A DNA stretch of 64,000 bases from Mycolicibacterium sp. MU0053 (GCF_963378095.1 NZ_OY726397.1:1798001-1862000), one strand, 5' to 3'; positions 16,541-26,388 are shown, counted from the stretch's first letter. The notes: generated by a model from the sequence alone, not told the origin. A program made the numbers and translations.

Positions 16541-17518
16541 ATGTTGGTGAACAGTGAAATCTCCTCGCTGAGGCTCACGCTCGTAGAAAAGACGCAGCTG
16601 ACCGACGATGTCGCCATGCTGGGTCTGGCCGCGGCAGACGGTAGCGAGCTGCCGAACTGGGAGCCGGGTGCCCATATTGAGCTACACCTTCACTCGGGCA
16701 TGCGGCGGCAATACTCGTTGTGTGGGGATCTGCGCTCGCGGGACACCTATACCGTCTGCGTCCTGCGCCAACCGGACGGTCGCGGCGGGTCCGCGGAGAT
16801 TCACGATCGGTTGAGTGTCGGAGACGAGATCGACAGCTCCCGCCCACGAAATCATTTCCCTCTAGTTCCCGCATCCGAATACGTGCTGGTTGCTGGTGGG
16901 ATTGGCATCACCCCGATCAAGGCAATGATTGATCAACTCCAGGCGCGCGGCACCCTGTGGAGGCTGATCTACGGTGGGCGCAGTTTGTCGTCGATGGCAT
17001 TCGCCGCCGAACTCGGTACCTCCTATCCGGAGCAGGTGACCGTCCTGCCGGAGGACGAGCATGGGCTCCCGGACCTGCGCCGCATAGTGGCGACCATGAC
17101 CCCTGACAGTCGGCTGTACTGTTGCGGGCCCGCGCCCATGCTGGCGGCAGTGAGCCAAGAGTGCGTAGCCGCCGGCGTCTCGAACCGGCTTCATCTCGAA
17201 CGGTTTGGTGCGGCATCCGATGCCGAACTGGCAGCTGAAGGCGACGAGGATTCTCCATTCACGGTCGTGCTCGAACGGTCCGGCATCGCGGTGACCGTGC
17301 CGGCGGACCAGAGCATTCTGGAGGCGGTGCGGGCCGCCGGGACGGAAATCGTGTCGTCTTGTGAAGAGGGCTATTGCGGAACCTGCGAAACACGAGTCCT
17401 CCACGGCCAGCCGGATCACCGGGGGTACTTGATGACCCCCAAGGAACACGACCAGGAGGGCACGATGCTCATTTGTGTGGGGCGAGCCCGGACCACAAAG
17501 CTGGTTCTCGATCTGTAG
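16541..17518 (+). CDS. Flavin reductase with C-terminal 2Fe-2S ferredoxin domain (phthalate dioxygenase reductase type)
   Basis: 325 residues in the order flavin-binding barrel (RQYSLCGD), NAD(P)-binding domain (LVAGGIGITPIKAM, CGPAPML) and plant-type ferredoxin. The iron-sulfur ligands are Cys274, Cys279, Cys282 and Cys312, the exact CX4CX2CX29C spacing. Such single-chain reductases feed electrons from NAD(P)H to Rieske oxygenases or P450s. No Rieske oxygenase is in view, so the P450s at the start of the window are plausible partners. ATG at 16538 and 16541 are both possible; the second is better placed after AGAGGTGG. Last gene of the low-GC island. Confidence 0.88.
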   Translation: MLVNSEISSLRLTLVEKTQLTDDVAMLGLAAADGSELPNWEPGAHIELHLHSGMRRQYSLCGDLRSRDTYTVCVLRQPDGRGGSAEIHDRLSVGDEIDSSRPRNHFPLVPASEYVLVAGGIGITPIKAMIDQLQARGTLWRLIYGGRSLSSMAFAAELGTSYPEQVTVLPEDEHGLPDLRRIVATMTPDSRLYCCGPAPMLAAVSQECVAAGVSNRLHLERFGAASDAELAAEGDEDSPFTVVLERSGIAVTVPADQSILEAVRAAGTEIVSSCEEGYCGTCETRVLHGQPDHRGYLMTPKEHDQEGTMLICVGRARTTKLVLDL

Positions 17519-17603
17519 CCCGGCGATTCGACAAGGAGCTGCGCCGCCTCGGACATGTCGGCCCGGATCTGGTTGACGCAATCGAGCGTGAGGTGCCAGA
17601 GGC

Positions 17604-18209
17604 CTAGGTGCGGCGGCCGATCCCGGGGAGGAACCGACTCACGCCGACCAGATAGTCGCGGTAGGACTCGCCGTGTCGGGTAAGCAGATACGGCTCCTCC
17701 ACCAGCCGCACCTGCATCTGGATGGTGATCAGCAACAGCAGGAAGCCGAGGATCGCCACCCCGTTCGGGGTGACCAGGGCGATGCCGGCGCCGAACACCA
17801 GCATGGCCGTGAAAATGGGGTTGCGGACCCAGCCGAACACCCCGGTACGCACCAAAGCGGTTGTCTCGCCGGGATCGACGCCGATCCGCCAGGAGTCGCC
17901 CATTTGCAGTTGGGCGGTCGCGGTACCCCCGATGCCGAGCACCGCCAACGCGATCCCCAGCCACTGGATCGGCGGTAGCTGCAGCGCCGCGATGGGGGCG
18001 ACGACACCCGCCCACTGCAGCGCCGGGGCCGCGACCGCGGCGGCGATGGACACCAGGAACCCGGCACCGGCAAACCACTCCGGTGAACCGGGCCGTCCGC
18101 TGACGCCGTTGAAACCCGTCGAGCCGGTATGACGCCACTGCACCCAACTGCGCCAGCCGAATCCGACCGCGGCGAAGGCGGCGAACAGCGCAAGCGCGAC
18201 GACCGGCAT
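17604..18209 (-). CDS. Isoprenylcysteine carboxyl methyltransferase-family membrane protein
   Basis: 201 residues with several hydrophobic spans (at the N-terminus, and around AGFLVSIAAAVAAPAL, WLGIALAVLGIGGTATAQL, and GVAILGFLLLLITIQMQV). The C-terminal VRNPIFTAMLVFGAGIAL and LVEEPYLLTRHGESYRDYLVGVSRFLPG are characteristic of the bacterial ICMT/phospholipid methyltransferase family, which uses S-adenosylmethionine at the membrane. The natural substrate in mycobacteria is not established. The first gene with the high-GC codon usage that continues to the right; 50 bases upstream is rbsK, on the same strand. Confidence 0.82.
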   Translation of the reverse strand: MPVVALALFAAFAAVGFGWRSWVQWRHTGSTGFNGVSGRPGSPEWFAGAGFLVSIAAAVAAPALQWAGVVAPIAALQLPPIQWLGIALAVLGIGGTATAQLQMGDSWRIGVDPGETTALVRTGVFGWVRNPIFTAMLVFGAGIALVTPNGVAILGFLLLLITIQMQVRLVEEPYLLTRHGESYRDYLVGVSRFLPGIGRRT

Positions 18210-18259
18210 GCGCTGAATCTTAGTGTCTGCGGGTACGGACGGGGCCGACGGCAGCCGGC

Positions 18260-19126
18260 TCAGTTGGGCTCCAGCGCGAGCACATCCTCGATGGCTTCGG
18301 CGGTCGGGGCGCAGTCGCCCGCGCCCTCGGTCAGGGTCGCCAGCGCCCCCGCCGCACAGGCCCGGCGCAGCGCGTGCCGTCGATCCCGCGCCCAGCCGGC
18401 CGCCAGCACGCCGGCGAAAACATCACCGGCGCCGCTGGAGTCGAGCGCCTCGACCGGCGGCGAGCCCACCGTGAACTCGCCGTCGGTGCCGACATAGGTC
18501 GCGCCCCGAGCCCCGCGCGTGGTCACCAGGTGCGGCACCGGCCACCGCCAATCCGTCGCCTCGGTTTCGTTGACCACCACCACGTCCACCTCGCGCGCCA
18601 ACTGGGCCAGCGCCGCCGCATCGGTGCCGCGCGGCGAGGCGTTGAGCATCACGGTCGCCCCGGCCGACTTGGCCTGCCGCGCCGCCGCCAGCGCCGTCGA
18701 CACCGGAATCTCCAACTGGATCAACAGCACGTCACAGTCCGCGACGAGATCGCGCACGCGTTGCGAATCCAGCGTCAGGTGCGCGTTGGCGCCCGGCGCG
18801 ACCACGATCAGGTTCTCGGCGGTGTGCTGATCGACCAGGATGACCGCGGTGCCGCTGGGCACCGGCAGGGTGCTGAGGCCGTCGATGCCCACCCCGTTTG
18901 CCTGCAGATGCGCCCGCAGCTGGTGCGCGGCGGCGTCGTCACCGAGCGCGGCGATCAGCTGGACCTGCGCCCCGGCGCGGGCGGCCGCCACCGCCTGGTT
19001 GCCGCCCTTGCCGCCGGGACCTACCGTCAGCTCCGAGGCCAACAGCGTTTCGCCTGGTCGCGGCAGCGCGCCCAGCGCGTACACGGAGTCGAGGTTGACG
19101 CTGCCCAGCACCGATACCCGCACCAC
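18260..19126 (-). CDS. rbsK: Ribokinase (PfkB family)
   Basis: 288 residues; phosphorylates ribose to ribose 5-phosphate. The two PfkB signatures are present: [19 protein letters not shown] near the N-terminus and the catalytic [11 protein letters not shown] with its aspartate near the C-terminus. The start is one of two adjacent GTG codons (19126 or 19123). Divergent from proA with a 41-base gap. Confidence 0.88.
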   Translation of the reverse strand: MVRVSVLGSVNLDSVYALGALPRPGETLLASELTVGPGGKGGNQAVAAARAGAQVQLIAALGDDAAAHQLRAHLQANGVGIDGLSTLPVPSGTAVILVDQHTAENLIVVAPGANAHLTLDSQRVRDLVADCDVLLIQLEIPVSTALAAARQAKSAGATVMLNASPRGTDAAALAQLAREVDVVVVNETEATDWRWPVPHLVTTRGARGATYVGTDGEFTVGSPPVEALDSSGAGDVFAGVLAAGWARDRRHALRRACAAGALATLTEGAGDCAPTAEAIEDVLALEPN

Positions 19127-19155
19127 CCGGCCAGGCTAACCCGCCGAATACCGGA

Positions 19156-19161
19156 TACGCT
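19156..19161 (+). promoter_or_regulatory. Leaderless promoter -10 box of proA
   Basis: TACGCT six bases before the proA ATG, the usual mycobacterial arrangement in which transcription begins at or next to the start codon. No Shine-Dalgarno sequence precedes the ATG, which supports leaderless translation. Confidence 0.55.
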
Positions 19162-19167
19162 GGGCTA

Positions 19168-20427
19168 ATGAATCTGCAAGCTGCGACGCTTTCGGATACC
19201 GCGACCGACCTGCGTACCGAGGTGCACGACGCCGCCCGCCGCGCCCGGGTGGCATCGCGCGCGGTGGCCGCATTGACGACAACGATCAAGGACCGCGCGC
19301 TGCACGCTGCGGCCGATGCCGTGCTGGCCGCGGTCGAGGACATTCTGGCCGGCAACGCCGAGGACCTGCGGACCGCGCGCGACAGCGGGACCCCGGAGGC
19401 CATGCTCGACCGGCTGGCGCTGAACCCGCAGCGGGTCGAGGGCATCGCCGCCGGCCTGCGCCAGGTCGCGGGACTGCCGGACCCGGTCGGCGAGGTACTG
19501 CGCGGCCGCACGCTGCCCAACGGACTGCAACTGCGCCAGCAACGCGTGCCGCTGGGCGTCGTCGGCATCGTCTACGAGGGCCGACCCAACGTCACCGTGG
19601 ACGCGTTCGGGCTGACGCTGAAATCCGGCAACGCCGTGCTGCTGCGCGGCAGTTCCTCGGCGGCGCGGTCCAATGCGGCGCTGGTGACGGTGCTGCGCAA
19701 CGCATTGATCGCCGAAGGTCTGCCCGCCGACGCCGTGCAACTGCTGCCCAGCGCCGACCGCGCCAGCGTCACGCACCTGATCCAGGCCCGCGGACTGGTC
19801 GACGTCGTGATCCCGCGCGGCGGAGCCGGTCTGATCGACGCCGTGGTGCGCGATGCGACCGTGCCCACCATCGAGACCGGCGTGGGTAACTGCCACGTCT
19901 ACATTCACGAGGCCGCCGACATCGATGTCGCCGAACGGATCCTGCTGAATTCCAAGACGCGGCGGCCGAGCGTGTGCAACGCCGCCGAAACCCTGCTGAT
20001 CGACCGGGCGCTGGTCGACACCGCGCTGCCCCGGCTGACCGCGGCGCTGGCCGGAGCCGGGGTCGCCGTGCACGACCATCCGACCGAGGAGCAGCTGCGC
20101 GCCGAGTTCCTGTCGCTGGACCTGGCGGTCGCCGTGGTCGACGGTGTCGACGCGGCGATCGCGCACATCAACGAGTACGGTACCGGCCACACCGAGGCCA
20201 TCGTGACCGCCGACCTTGCTGCGGCCCAACGGTTCACCGAGCAGGTGGACGCCGCGGCGGTGATGGTGAACGCCTCGACGTCGTTCACCGACGGGGAGCA
20301 GTTCGGATTCGGTGCCGAGATCGGTATCTCGACCCAGAAATTGCACGCCCGCGGTCCCATGGGATTGTCGGAACTGACCTCGAGCAAGTGGATCGTTTGG
20401 GGAGACGGTCACACCAGGCCCGCCTGA
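19168..20427 (+). CDS. proA: Gamma-glutamyl phosphate reductase
   Basis: 419 residues, normal for ProA; reduces gamma-glutamyl phosphate to glutamate semialdehyde in proline synthesis in the cytosol. The signature around the catalytic cysteine ([16 protein letters not shown]) and the preceding [14 protein letters not shown] are clear. Start ATG at 19168 sits directly after a leaderless-type -10 box. Followed after 16 bases by the MoxR ATPase gene, as in other mycobacteria. Confidence 0.97.
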   Translation: MNLQAATLSDTATDLRTEVHDAARRARVASRAVAALTTTIKDRALHAAADAVLAAVEDILAGNAEDLRTARDSGTPEAMLDRLALNPQRVEGIAAGLRQVAGLPDPVGEVLRGRTLPNGLQLRQQRVPLGVVGIVYEGRPNVTVDAFGLTLKSGNAVLLRGSSSAARSNAALVTVLRNALIAEGLPADAVQLLPSADRASVTHLIQARGLVDVVIPRGGAGLIDAVVRDATVPTIETGVGNCHVYIHEAADIDVAERILLNSKTRRPSVCNAAETLLIDRALVDTALPRLTAALAGAGVAVHDHPTEEQLRAEFLSLDLAVAVVDGVDAAIAHINEYGTGHTEAIVTADLAAAQRFTEQVDAAAVMVNASTSFTDGEQFGFGAEIGISTQKLHARGPMGLSELTSSKWIVWGDGHTRPA

Positions 20428-20443
20428 TAACTAGGAGCTTCCT

Positions 20444-21331
20444 TTGAACACCCCTGCTCTGCCTGCGCCGTTGTTCACCGACATCGACGATGTGGCCCGC
20501 CGACTCACCGAGACCGGCTACCTGCCCGACACCGCCACCGCCACGGCGGTGTTCCTGGCCGATCAGCTGGGCAAGCCGCTGCTGGTCGAGGGGCCCGCCG
20601 GCGTCGGCAAGACCGAACTGGCGCGGGCGGTCGCGCAGTCGACCGGGGCCGGTCTGGTGCGGCTGCAGTGCTACGAGGGCGTCGACGAGGCGCGTGCGCT
20701 CTACGAGTGGAACCACGCCAAGCAGATCCTGCGCATCCAGACCGCCAACGCCGCCGGCGGCGGTGACTGGGACCAGGCCAAGATGGACGTGTTCAGCGAG
20801 GAGTTCCTGCTGCAACGCCCGCTGCTGACCGCCATCCGGCGCACCGAGCCGACCGTGTTGCTGATCGACGAGACGGACAAGGCCGACATCGAGATCGAGG
20901 GCCTGCTGCTGGAGGTGCTGTCCGACTTCGCGGTCACCGTGCCGGAGTTGGGCACCATCACCGCCGAGCGCAAACCGTTCGTGGTGCTCACCTCGAACGC
21001 CACCAGGGAGCTGTCCGAGGCGCTCAAGCGGCGCTGCCTGTTCCTGCACATCGACTTCCCGGACGCCGAACTGGAACGCAAGATCCTGCTGTCCCGGGTG
21101 CCGGAACTGCCCGAGAAGCTGGCCGAGGAGCTGGTGCGGATCATCGGCGTGCTGCGCGGCATGCAGCTCAAGAAGGTGCCGTCGGTGGCCGAGACCATCG
21201 ACTGGGGCCGCACGGTGCTGGCGCTGGGAATGGACACCATCGACGACGCGACCATCGCCGCGACCCTCGGCGTGGTCCTCAAACACCAGTCCGATCAGAC
21301 CAAGGCGACAGCCGAGCTTCGGCTCAACTAG
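20444..21331 (+). CDS. MoxR-family AAA+ ATPase
   Basis: 295 residues. Walker A is EGPAGVGKTELA and Walker B VLLIDETDKAD; the sensor region is VVLTSNATRELSEALKRRC. The start is TTG at 20444 behind TAGGAGCT (20432-20439). MoxR ATPases work as chaperones with von Willebrand A proteins to insert metal or activate enzymes, and the partner VWA gene follows after 13 bases. Corresponds in position to M. tuberculosis Rv2426c. Confidence 0.93.
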   Translation: MNTPALPAPLFTDIDDVARRLTETGYLPDTATATAVFLADQLGKPLLVEGPAGVGKTELARAVAQSTGAGLVRLQCYEGVDEARALYEWNHAKQILRIQTANAAGGGDWDQAKMDVFSEEFLLQRPLLTAIRRTEPTVLLIDETDKADIEIEGLLLEVLSDFAVTVPELGTITAERKPFVVLTSNATRELSEALKRRCLFLHIDFPDAELERKILLSRVPELPEKLAEELVRIIGVLRGMQLKKVPSVAETIDWGRTVLALGMDTIDDATIAATLGVVLKHQSDQTKATAELRLN

Positions 21332-21344
21332 CGGTCTCATACTC

Positions 21345-22787
21345 ATGGAACAGCGCATCCGCCCCGCCCAGCCGTTGGCCCCGCACGGGCTGCCCGGCCA
21401 TCTGGTGGGCTTCGTCGAAGCCTTACGCACCCAAGGCATTTCGGTGGGGCCGTCGGAAACCGTCGACGCCGGCAAGGTGATGGCGACCCTCGGTATGGGC
21501 AACCGTGAGGTGCTGCGCGAGGGCCTGGCGTGTGCGGTGTTGCGCCGCGCCGACCACCGCGAAACCTACGATGCGATGTTCGATCTGTGGTGGCCCGCGG
21601 CCCTCGGTGACCGCACGGCGCTCACCGACGAGTCCGAGCCGGACGCCGAACCGCAGGGGCTGCCGCCCGAGGACGTCGAGGCCATGCGGGCCATGCTGCT
21701 CGACCTGCTGGCGGACAACGAGGACCTGGCGACCATGGACTCGCGGCTGGCCGCGATGATCGCCCAGATCGTGGAGCAGTACGGCAAATACAACTCCAGC
21801 CGGGGCCCGTCGTATTCGAGCTATCAGGCGCTCAAATCGATGGCTCTGGACGAACTCGAGGGCAAGCTGCTGGCCGGCCTGCTCGCGGGCTACGGCGACA
21901 GTCCCACCCCCACGCAGGAGGAGATCGCCAAATCCCTTGCTGCCCAGCGCATTGCGCAGATCCGCAAGATGGTGGAGTCCGAGACCAAGCGACGTACCGC
22001 CGAGCAACTCGGGCGTGACCACGTCCAGATGTACGGCATCCCGCAGCTGGCCGAGAACGTCGAGTTCCTGCGGGCCTCCGGCGAACAGCTCAAGCAGATG
22101 CGCAAGACCGTGGCCCCGTTGGCGCGCACCCTGGCCACCCGGCTGGCCGCCAAGCGTCGCCGGCACCGCCACGGGCAGATCGACCTGCGCAAGACGCTGC
22201 GTAAGTCGATGTCCACCGGCGGGGTGCCCATCGACGTCGTCCTGGCCAAGCCGCGCCCGGCCCGGCCGGAACTCGTCGTGCTCTGCGATGTGTCGGGCTC
22301 GGTGGCCGGGTTCAGCCACTTCACCCTGCTGCTGGTCGACGCGCTGCGCCAGCAGTTCTCCCGGGTTCGGGTCTTCGCGTTCATCGACACCACCGACGAG
22401 GTGACGCATCTGTTCGGCCCCGACGCCGACCTGGCGGTCGCCGTGCAGCGCATCACCCGCGAGTCCGAGGTCTACACCCGCGACGGGCACAGCGACTACG
22501 GGCACGCGTTCGTCTCGTTCCTGGACAAGTTCCCCAATGTGCTCTCGCCGCGCACTTCGCTGCTGATCCTCGGCGACGGCCGCAACAACTACCGCAACCC
22601 GGAGTTGGAGCTGCTCAGCCGCATGGTCAGCGCCAGCCGGCACGCGCACTGGCTCAACCCGGAGCCGCGGCACCTGTGGGGTAGCGGCGACTCGGTGGTG
22701 CCGCGCTACCAGGACGTCATCACCATGCATGAATGCCGCTCGGCCAAGCAGCTGGCCTCGGTGATCGACAATCTGCTGCCGGTCTGA
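21345..22787 (+). CDS. VWA (CoxE-like) protein, partner of MoxR
   Basis: 480 residues. A basic helical region (residues about 200-285, rich in Lys/Arg) precedes a von Willebrand A domain whose metal site is CDVSGSVAGF (DxSGS, about residues 314-320). A second conserved part is LLILGDGRNNYRNPELELL. The gene pair with the MoxR ATPase is a standard module for metal-centre maturation or protein activation, with client unknown here. Corresponds in position to Rv2425c. Confidence 0.9.
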   Translation: MEQRIRPAQPLAPHGLPGHLVGFVEALRTQGISVGPSETVDAGKVMATLGMGNREVLREGLACAVLRRADHRETYDAMFDLWWPAALGDRTALTDESEPDAEPQGLPPEDVEAMRAMLLDLLADNEDLATMDSRLAAMIAQIVEQYGKYNSSRGPSYSSYQALKSMALDELEGKLLAGLLAGYGDSPTPTQEEIAKSLAAQRIAQIRKMVESETKRRTAEQLGRDHVQMYGIPQLAENVEFLRASGEQLKQMRKTVAPLARTLATRLAAKRRRHRHGQIDLRKTLRKSMSTGGVPIDVVLAKPRPARPELVVLCDVSGSVAGFSHFTLLLVDALRQQFSRVRVFAFIDTTDEVTHLFGPDADLAVAVQRITRESEVYTRDGHSDYGHAFVSFLDKFPNVLSPRTSLLILGDGRNNYRNPELELLSRMVSASRHAHWLNPEPRHLWGSGDSVVPRYQDVITMHECRSAKQLASVIDNLLPV

Positions 22788-22899
22788 GCGCGACCGCAGA
22801 CGTCGACCCGGCCATTTCATCCGCGACCCGCCGCTGCGCCGGACCACAACGCAGTCTCGCTCGGCATGTGCGTGGGCGGATCGCCTGCAAACGCTCCAG

Positions 22900-22905
22900 T
22901 AAGCT
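22900..22905 (+). promoter_or_regulatory. Leaderless -10 box of nadD
   Basis: TAAGCT eight bases before a GTG at 22914, in frame with nadD. This decides the start: there is no Shine-Dalgarno sequence for the ATG at 22929. Confidence 0.5.
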
Positions 22906-22913
22906 GGCCTATC

Positions 22914-23576
22914 GTGCAACCGGCCGGGATGAGGCCCAGCAGACGGCTGGGCGTGATGGGTGGGACATTCGACCCCATCCACAACGGACACCTGGTCGCC
23001 GCCAGCGAGGTCGCCGACCTGTTCGGCCTCGACGAAGTCGTGTTCGTCCCGACCGGACAGCCCTGGCAGAAGCAGGGCCGATCCGTCACCCCGGCTGAGG
23101 ACCGCTACCTGATGACGGTGATCGCCACGGCCTCCAACCCGCGCTTCTCGGTCAGCCGCGTCGACATCGACCGGGGCGGACCGACCTACACCAGGGACAC
23201 CCTGAGCGACCTGCAGGCCGCCAATCCCGGCGCCGAGCTGTACTTCATCACCGGCGCCGACGCGCTCGGTTCGATCCTGAGCTGGCAGCACTGGTCGGAG
23301 ATGTTCTCCCTGGCCAAGTTCATCGGCGTCAGTCGGCCCGGTTTCGAACTCGACGGCAAACACATCACCGAGGCCATGGCCGAACTGCCGGCCGAGGCGC
23401 TGACCCTGGTCGAGATCCCGGCGCTGGCGATCTCGTCCACCGACTGCCGCAACCGGGCCGCGCAATCGCGGCCCATCTGGTACCTGGTGCCCGACGGAGT
23501 GGTGCAGTACGTGGCCAAGCGCGGGCTGTACCGCAACCATCCGAACGCCGTTCCGACCCCCGAGGTGAATGCATGA
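22914..23576 (+). CDS. nadD: Nicotinate-nucleotide adenylyltransferase
   Basis: 220 residues from the leaderless-type GTG (215 if the ATG at 22929 is used). Joins ATP and nicotinate mononucleotide in NAD synthesis. The nucleotidyltransferase motif [12 protein letters not shown] is at the N-terminus and the ISSTDCRNR motif near the C-terminus. The stop overlaps the rsfS start (ATGA), and the nadD-rsfS-gpgP-octT order is the mycobacterial one. Confidence 0.95.
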   Translation: MQPAGMRPSRRLGVMGGTFDPIHNGHLVAASEVADLFGLDEVVFVPTGQPWQKQGRSVTPAEDRYLMTVIATASNPRFSVSRVDIDRGGPTYTRDTLSDLQAANPGAELYFITGADALGSILSWQHWSEMFSLAKFIGVSRPGFELDGKHITEAMAELPAEALTLVEIPALAISSTDCRNRAAQSRPIWYLVPDGVVQYVAKRGLYRNHPNAVPTPEVNA

Positions 23577-23974
23577 CCGCGACCGACGAAGCCCTAGAGA
23601 TGGCCACCGTGGCCGCCCGGGCGGCCGCCGCCAAACTGGCCGAGGATGTGGTGGCGATCGACGTCTCGGGACAGCTGGTGATCACCGACTGCTTCGTCAT
23701 CGCCACCGGGGCCAACGACCGCCAGGTGAACGCCATCGTCGACGAGGTCGAGGAGAAGATGCGGCTGGCCGGCAACAAGCCGGCGCGACGCGAGGGCACC
23801 CGCGAAGGCCGCTGGGTACTGCTCGACTTCATCGACGTGGTGGTGCACGTCCAGCACCGCGACGAACGCGAGTTCTACGCGCTGGACCGGTTGTGGCGGG
23901 ACTGCCCGGTGGTGCCCGTCGACCTCGGCGACACCCCCGAATCCGACGAGGCACCCGACGAGGATCAGCAGTGA
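23573..23974 (+). CDS. rsfS: Ribosomal silencing factor RsfS
   Basis: 133 residues; binds uL14 on the large ribosomal subunit and blocks subunit joining in stationary phase. Conserved [23 protein letters not shown] and [16 protein letters not shown] segments are present, with an acidic mycobacterial tail ([14 protein letters not shown]). ATG start overlaps the nadD stop; its own TGA overlaps the GTG of the next gene, so the three genes are translationally coupled. Confidence 0.95.
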   Translation: MTATDEALEMATVAARAAAAKLAEDVVAIDVSGQLVITDCFVIATGANDRQVNAIVDEVEEKMRLAGNKPARREGTREGRWVLLDFIDVVVHVQHRDEREFYALDRLWRDCPVVPVDLGDTPESDEAPDEDQQ

Positions 23975-24639
23975 GAATCCGCCGCCTGGTGATGCTTCGC
24001 CACGGCCAGACCGAGTACAACGCCGGCAGCCGCATGCAGGGCCAACTCGACACCGAGCTGTCCGAACTCGGCCGGGCCCAGGCGGTCGCGGCCGCTGAAG
24101 TGCTGGGCACGCGGCGGCCGTTGCTGATCGTGTCCTCGGACCTGCGCCGCGCCTACGACACCGCCGTCACCCTGGGGGAGCGCGCCGGGGTTCCCGTCGA
24201 GGTGGACAAACGGCTGCGCGAAACGCATCTGGGCGACTGGCAGGGGTTGACGCATCTCGAGGTCGACCACGCGGCCCCGGGGGCCAGGTTGGCGTGGCGC
24301 GAGGACGCCCGCTGGGCCCCGCACGGTGGCGAGAGCAGGGTCGACGTCGCCGAGCGGGGGGTGCCGCTGGTGGCCGAACTCGTTGCCCGCCAGCAGGACT
24401 GGGGAGCCGACGAGTCCGATCGGCCGGTGGTGCTGGTGGCGCACGGCGGTCTGATCGCCGCGCTGACCGCGGCCCTGCTCGGCATCCCGGTGGACAACTG
24501 GCCGATCCTGGGCGGCATGGGCAACGCCAGCTGGGTGCAGCTGGCCGGACACTCCCCGCCGGACGCCGCCTTCGAGGACATCAAGTGGCGGCTGGACGTC
24601 TGGAACGCCTCGGCGCAGGTGGCCAACGATGTCCTCTGA
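23971..24639 (+). CDS. gpgP: Glucosyl-3-phosphoglycerate phosphatase (histidine phosphatase family)
   Basis: 222 residues of the phosphoglycerate-mutase-like family, with the phospho-histidine motif LRHGQTEYN at the N-terminus and [12 protein letters not shown] later. Position directly after rsfS and before octT matches Rv2419c, the phosphatase that makes glucosylglycerate in methylglucose lipopolysaccharide synthesis. GTG start at 23971 overlaps the rsfS stop; the octT start lies inside the last codons. Specific function is inferred from synteny. Confidence 0.9.
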   Translation: MRIRRLVMLRHGQTEYNAGSRMQGQLDTELSELGRAQAVAAAEVLGTRRPLLIVSSDLRRAYDTAVTLGERAGVPVEVDKRLRETHLGDWQGLTHLEVDHAAPGARLAWREDARWAPHGGESRVDVAERGVPLVAELVARQQDWGADESDRPVVLVAHGGLIAALTAALLGIPVDNWPILGGMGNASWVQLAGHSPPDAAFEDIKWRLDVWNASAQVANDVL

Positions 24640-25537
24640 CGCCACCGGGACCCGCCCCACGCTGCTGGTGTTCGCCGACTCCCTGGCCTATTACGGACCC
24701 ACCGGCGGTCTGCCCGCCGACGATCCGCGCATCTGGCCCAATATCGTTGCCCGCGAACTCGGTTGGGATCTCGAGCTGATCGGGCGGATCGGCTGGACCT
24801 GCCGGGACGTGTGGTGGGCCGCCACCCAGGACCCCCGGTCGTGGGCGGCGCTGCCGCGGGCCGGCGCGGTGATCTTCGCAACCTGCGGCATGGATTCGCT
24901 GCCGTCACCGCTGCCGACCGCGCTGCGCGAGTCGATTCGGTACGTCCGCCCATCCCGACTGCGGCGGTGGGTTCGCGATGGTTACGGCTGGCTGCAGCCG
25001 CGGCTCTCGCCGGTGGCCAGACCCGCGCTGCCCCCGCATCTGAGTGCCGAGTACCTCGAGATGACCCGCGGCGCAATCGACTTCAACCGGCCCGGGATCC
25101 CGATGGTGGCGTCGCTGCCGAGTGTGCACCTCGCCGACAGCTACGGAAAATCGCACCGCGGCCGCGCGGGCACCGTCGCGGCGATCACCGCGTGGGCTGC
25201 CGAACACGAGGTGCCGCTGGTGGATCTGAAGGAGGCCGTCGCCGACGAGATCTTCAGCGGCCGCGGCAACCCCGACGGCATCCACTGGAACTTCGAAGCA
25301 CACGAGGCGGTGGCCGAGTTGATGCTCAAGGCATTGGCCGTCGCGCGCGAGAAACCGGACGGTGCCGTTGACGCCCGGCCTCTTCCTCGCGGAACTACAC
25401 CGCTCGTCGAACCGGACGGTGCCGTTGACGCCCGGCCTCTTCCTCGCGGAACTACACCGCTCGTCGAACCGGACGGTGCCGTTGACGCCCGGCCTCTTCC
25501 TCGCGGAACTACACCGCTCGTCGAACCGGACGGTTAA
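24629..25537 (+). CDS. octT: Diglucosylglycerate octanoyltransferase, with tandem-repeat tail
   Basis: 302 residues with an SGNH-hydrolase fold: the serine block is [10 protein letters not shown], the third block [10 protein letters not shown] and the Asp/His pair DGIHWN. Synteny with Rv2418c identifies it as the enzyme that octanoylates diglucosylglycerate for methylglucose lipopolysaccharide. The catalytic part ends at about residue 240. The last 60 residues are three copies of [19 protein letters not shown] plus PDG, an in-frame DNA repeat with no sign of fold, so the tail is probably disordered and may vary among strains. Overlaps gpgP by 11 bases. Confidence 0.88.
   Translation: MSSDATGTRPTLLVFADSLAYYGPTGGLPADDPRIWPNIVARELGWDLELIGRIGWTCRDVWWAATQDPRSWAALPRAGAVIFATCGMDSLPSPLPTALRESIRYVRPSRLRRWVRDGYGWLQPRLSPVARPALPPHLSAEYLEMTRGAIDFNRPGIPMVASLPSVHLADSYGKSHRGRAGTVAAITAWAAEHEVPLVDLKEAVADEIFSGRGNPDGIHWNFEAHEAVAELMLKALAVAREKPDGAVDARPLPRGTTPLVEPDGAVDARPLPRGTTPLVEPDGAVDARPLPRGTTPLVEPDG
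25355..25534 (+). repeat. 57-bp in-frame minisatellite (3.2 copies)
   Basis: Perfect direct repeats at 25355-25411, 25412-25468 and 25469-25525, then a partial copy to 25534, just before the octT stop. Each unit encodes 19 residues, so copy-number change keeps the frame. No spacers, so not CRISPR. Confidence 0.97.
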
Positions 25538-25540
25538 CCG

Positions 25541-26377
25541 GTGCCGGTCATCGTCGTCACCGATTCCGCCGCCCGATTGCCCGCCGAAATGGCTGCCGCG
25601 CATGACATCCGGGTGGTTCCGCTGCACATCCTGTTGGACGGGACGGATCTGCGCGACGGCGTCGACGACGTGCCGGCCGACATCCACGAGCGCCAGGCCA
25701 GCACCGCCGGGGCCAGTCCGGCCGAACTGCGTGCCGCCTATCAGCGGGCCCTGACGGACAGCGCCGGCGCCGGGGTGGTGGCGGTGCACCTGTCGGCGGC
25801 CTTGTCGGGCACCTTCGGAGCCGCCGAACAGGCCGCCGCGGAACTCGGAACCGATGTGACGGTGATCGATTCCCGGTCCACCGCCATGGGCACGGGTTTC
25901 GTCGCCGTCGCCGCGGCCCGCGCGGCCGCCGCCGGGGCGGACCGGGAATCCGTGGCGGCCCAGGCCCGCTCCGCGGTCGGCCGGGGGCACGGCTACATCG
26001 TCGTGCACCGCCTGGACAACCTGCGCCGCAGCGGTCGGATCGGGGGCGCGGCGGCCTGGTTGGGCACCGCGCTGTCGCTCAAACCGCTGCTGCGCATCGA
26101 CGACGGCAAATTGGTGCTGGCCCAACGGGTCCGGACCCCCAGCAAGGCGATCGCGACAATGATCGACCGGGTCAGCGAGGTGGTCGGCACGCGTTCGGCC
26201 GGGCTGGCGGTGCACCACGTGGCCAACCCAGACGGGGCTGCAGAAGTGGCCGCCGCGCTGGCAGAGCGCCTGCCCGCCTGCCCGCCGGCGGTGATCACCG
26301 AGCTCGGTCCGGTGCTGGCGCTGCATGTCGGGGCCGGCGCCGTCGCGGTGGTCGCGGACGTACCCGATACCGAGTAA
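25541..26377 (+). CDS. DegV-family fatty-acid-binding protein
   Basis: 278 residues. The DegV N-terminus VIVVTDSAARLPAEMAA, the STAGASPAEL segment and the lysine-rich LKPLLRIDDGKLVLAQRVRTPSKA are typical. DegV/FakB proteins bind a fatty acid for presentation to a kinase, though no FakA is visible here. GTG start 3 bases after the octT stop. Matches Rv2417c in position. Confidence 0.92.
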   Translation: MPVIVVTDSAARLPAEMAAAHDIRVVPLHILLDGTDLRDGVDDVPADIHERQASTAGASPAELRAAYQRALTDSAGAGVVAVHLSAALSGTFGAAEQAAAELGTDVTVIDSRSTAMGTGFVAVAAARAAAAGADRESVAAQARSAVGRGHGYIVVHRLDNLRRSGRIGGAAAWLGTALSLKPLLRIDDGKLVLAQRVRTPSKAIATMIDRVSEVVGTRSAGLAVHHVANPDGAAEVAAALAERLPACPPAVITELGPVLALHVGAGAVAVVADVPDTE

Positions 26378-26388
26378 CGCGCCGGGGT

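Noticed and set aside
17519..17607. Open stretch after the reductase gene as a gene fragment
   Set aside because: Only about 30 codons follow the stop, in another frame and with no start signal; too short to support.
21423..23540. A 705-codon open frame on the minus strand opposite the VWA and nadD genes
   Set aside because: Low-complexity Arg/Gly/His-rich translation typical of GC-rich antisense frames; the plus strand has two recognised families here.
25355..25534. Repeat array as a CRISPR
   Set aside because: The units are directly adjacent with no spacers and are in frame within octT.
25355..25534. Repeat array as a classical MIRU element
   Set aside because: The unit sequence does not resemble the M. 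tuberculosis MIRU consensus that I know; only the general idea of a variable tandem repeat applies.
24905..26326. A 473-codon minus-strand frame opposite octT and degV
   Set aside because: It is open partly because the 57-bp repeat has no stop in several frames; the translation matches no family and the plus-strand genes are certain.
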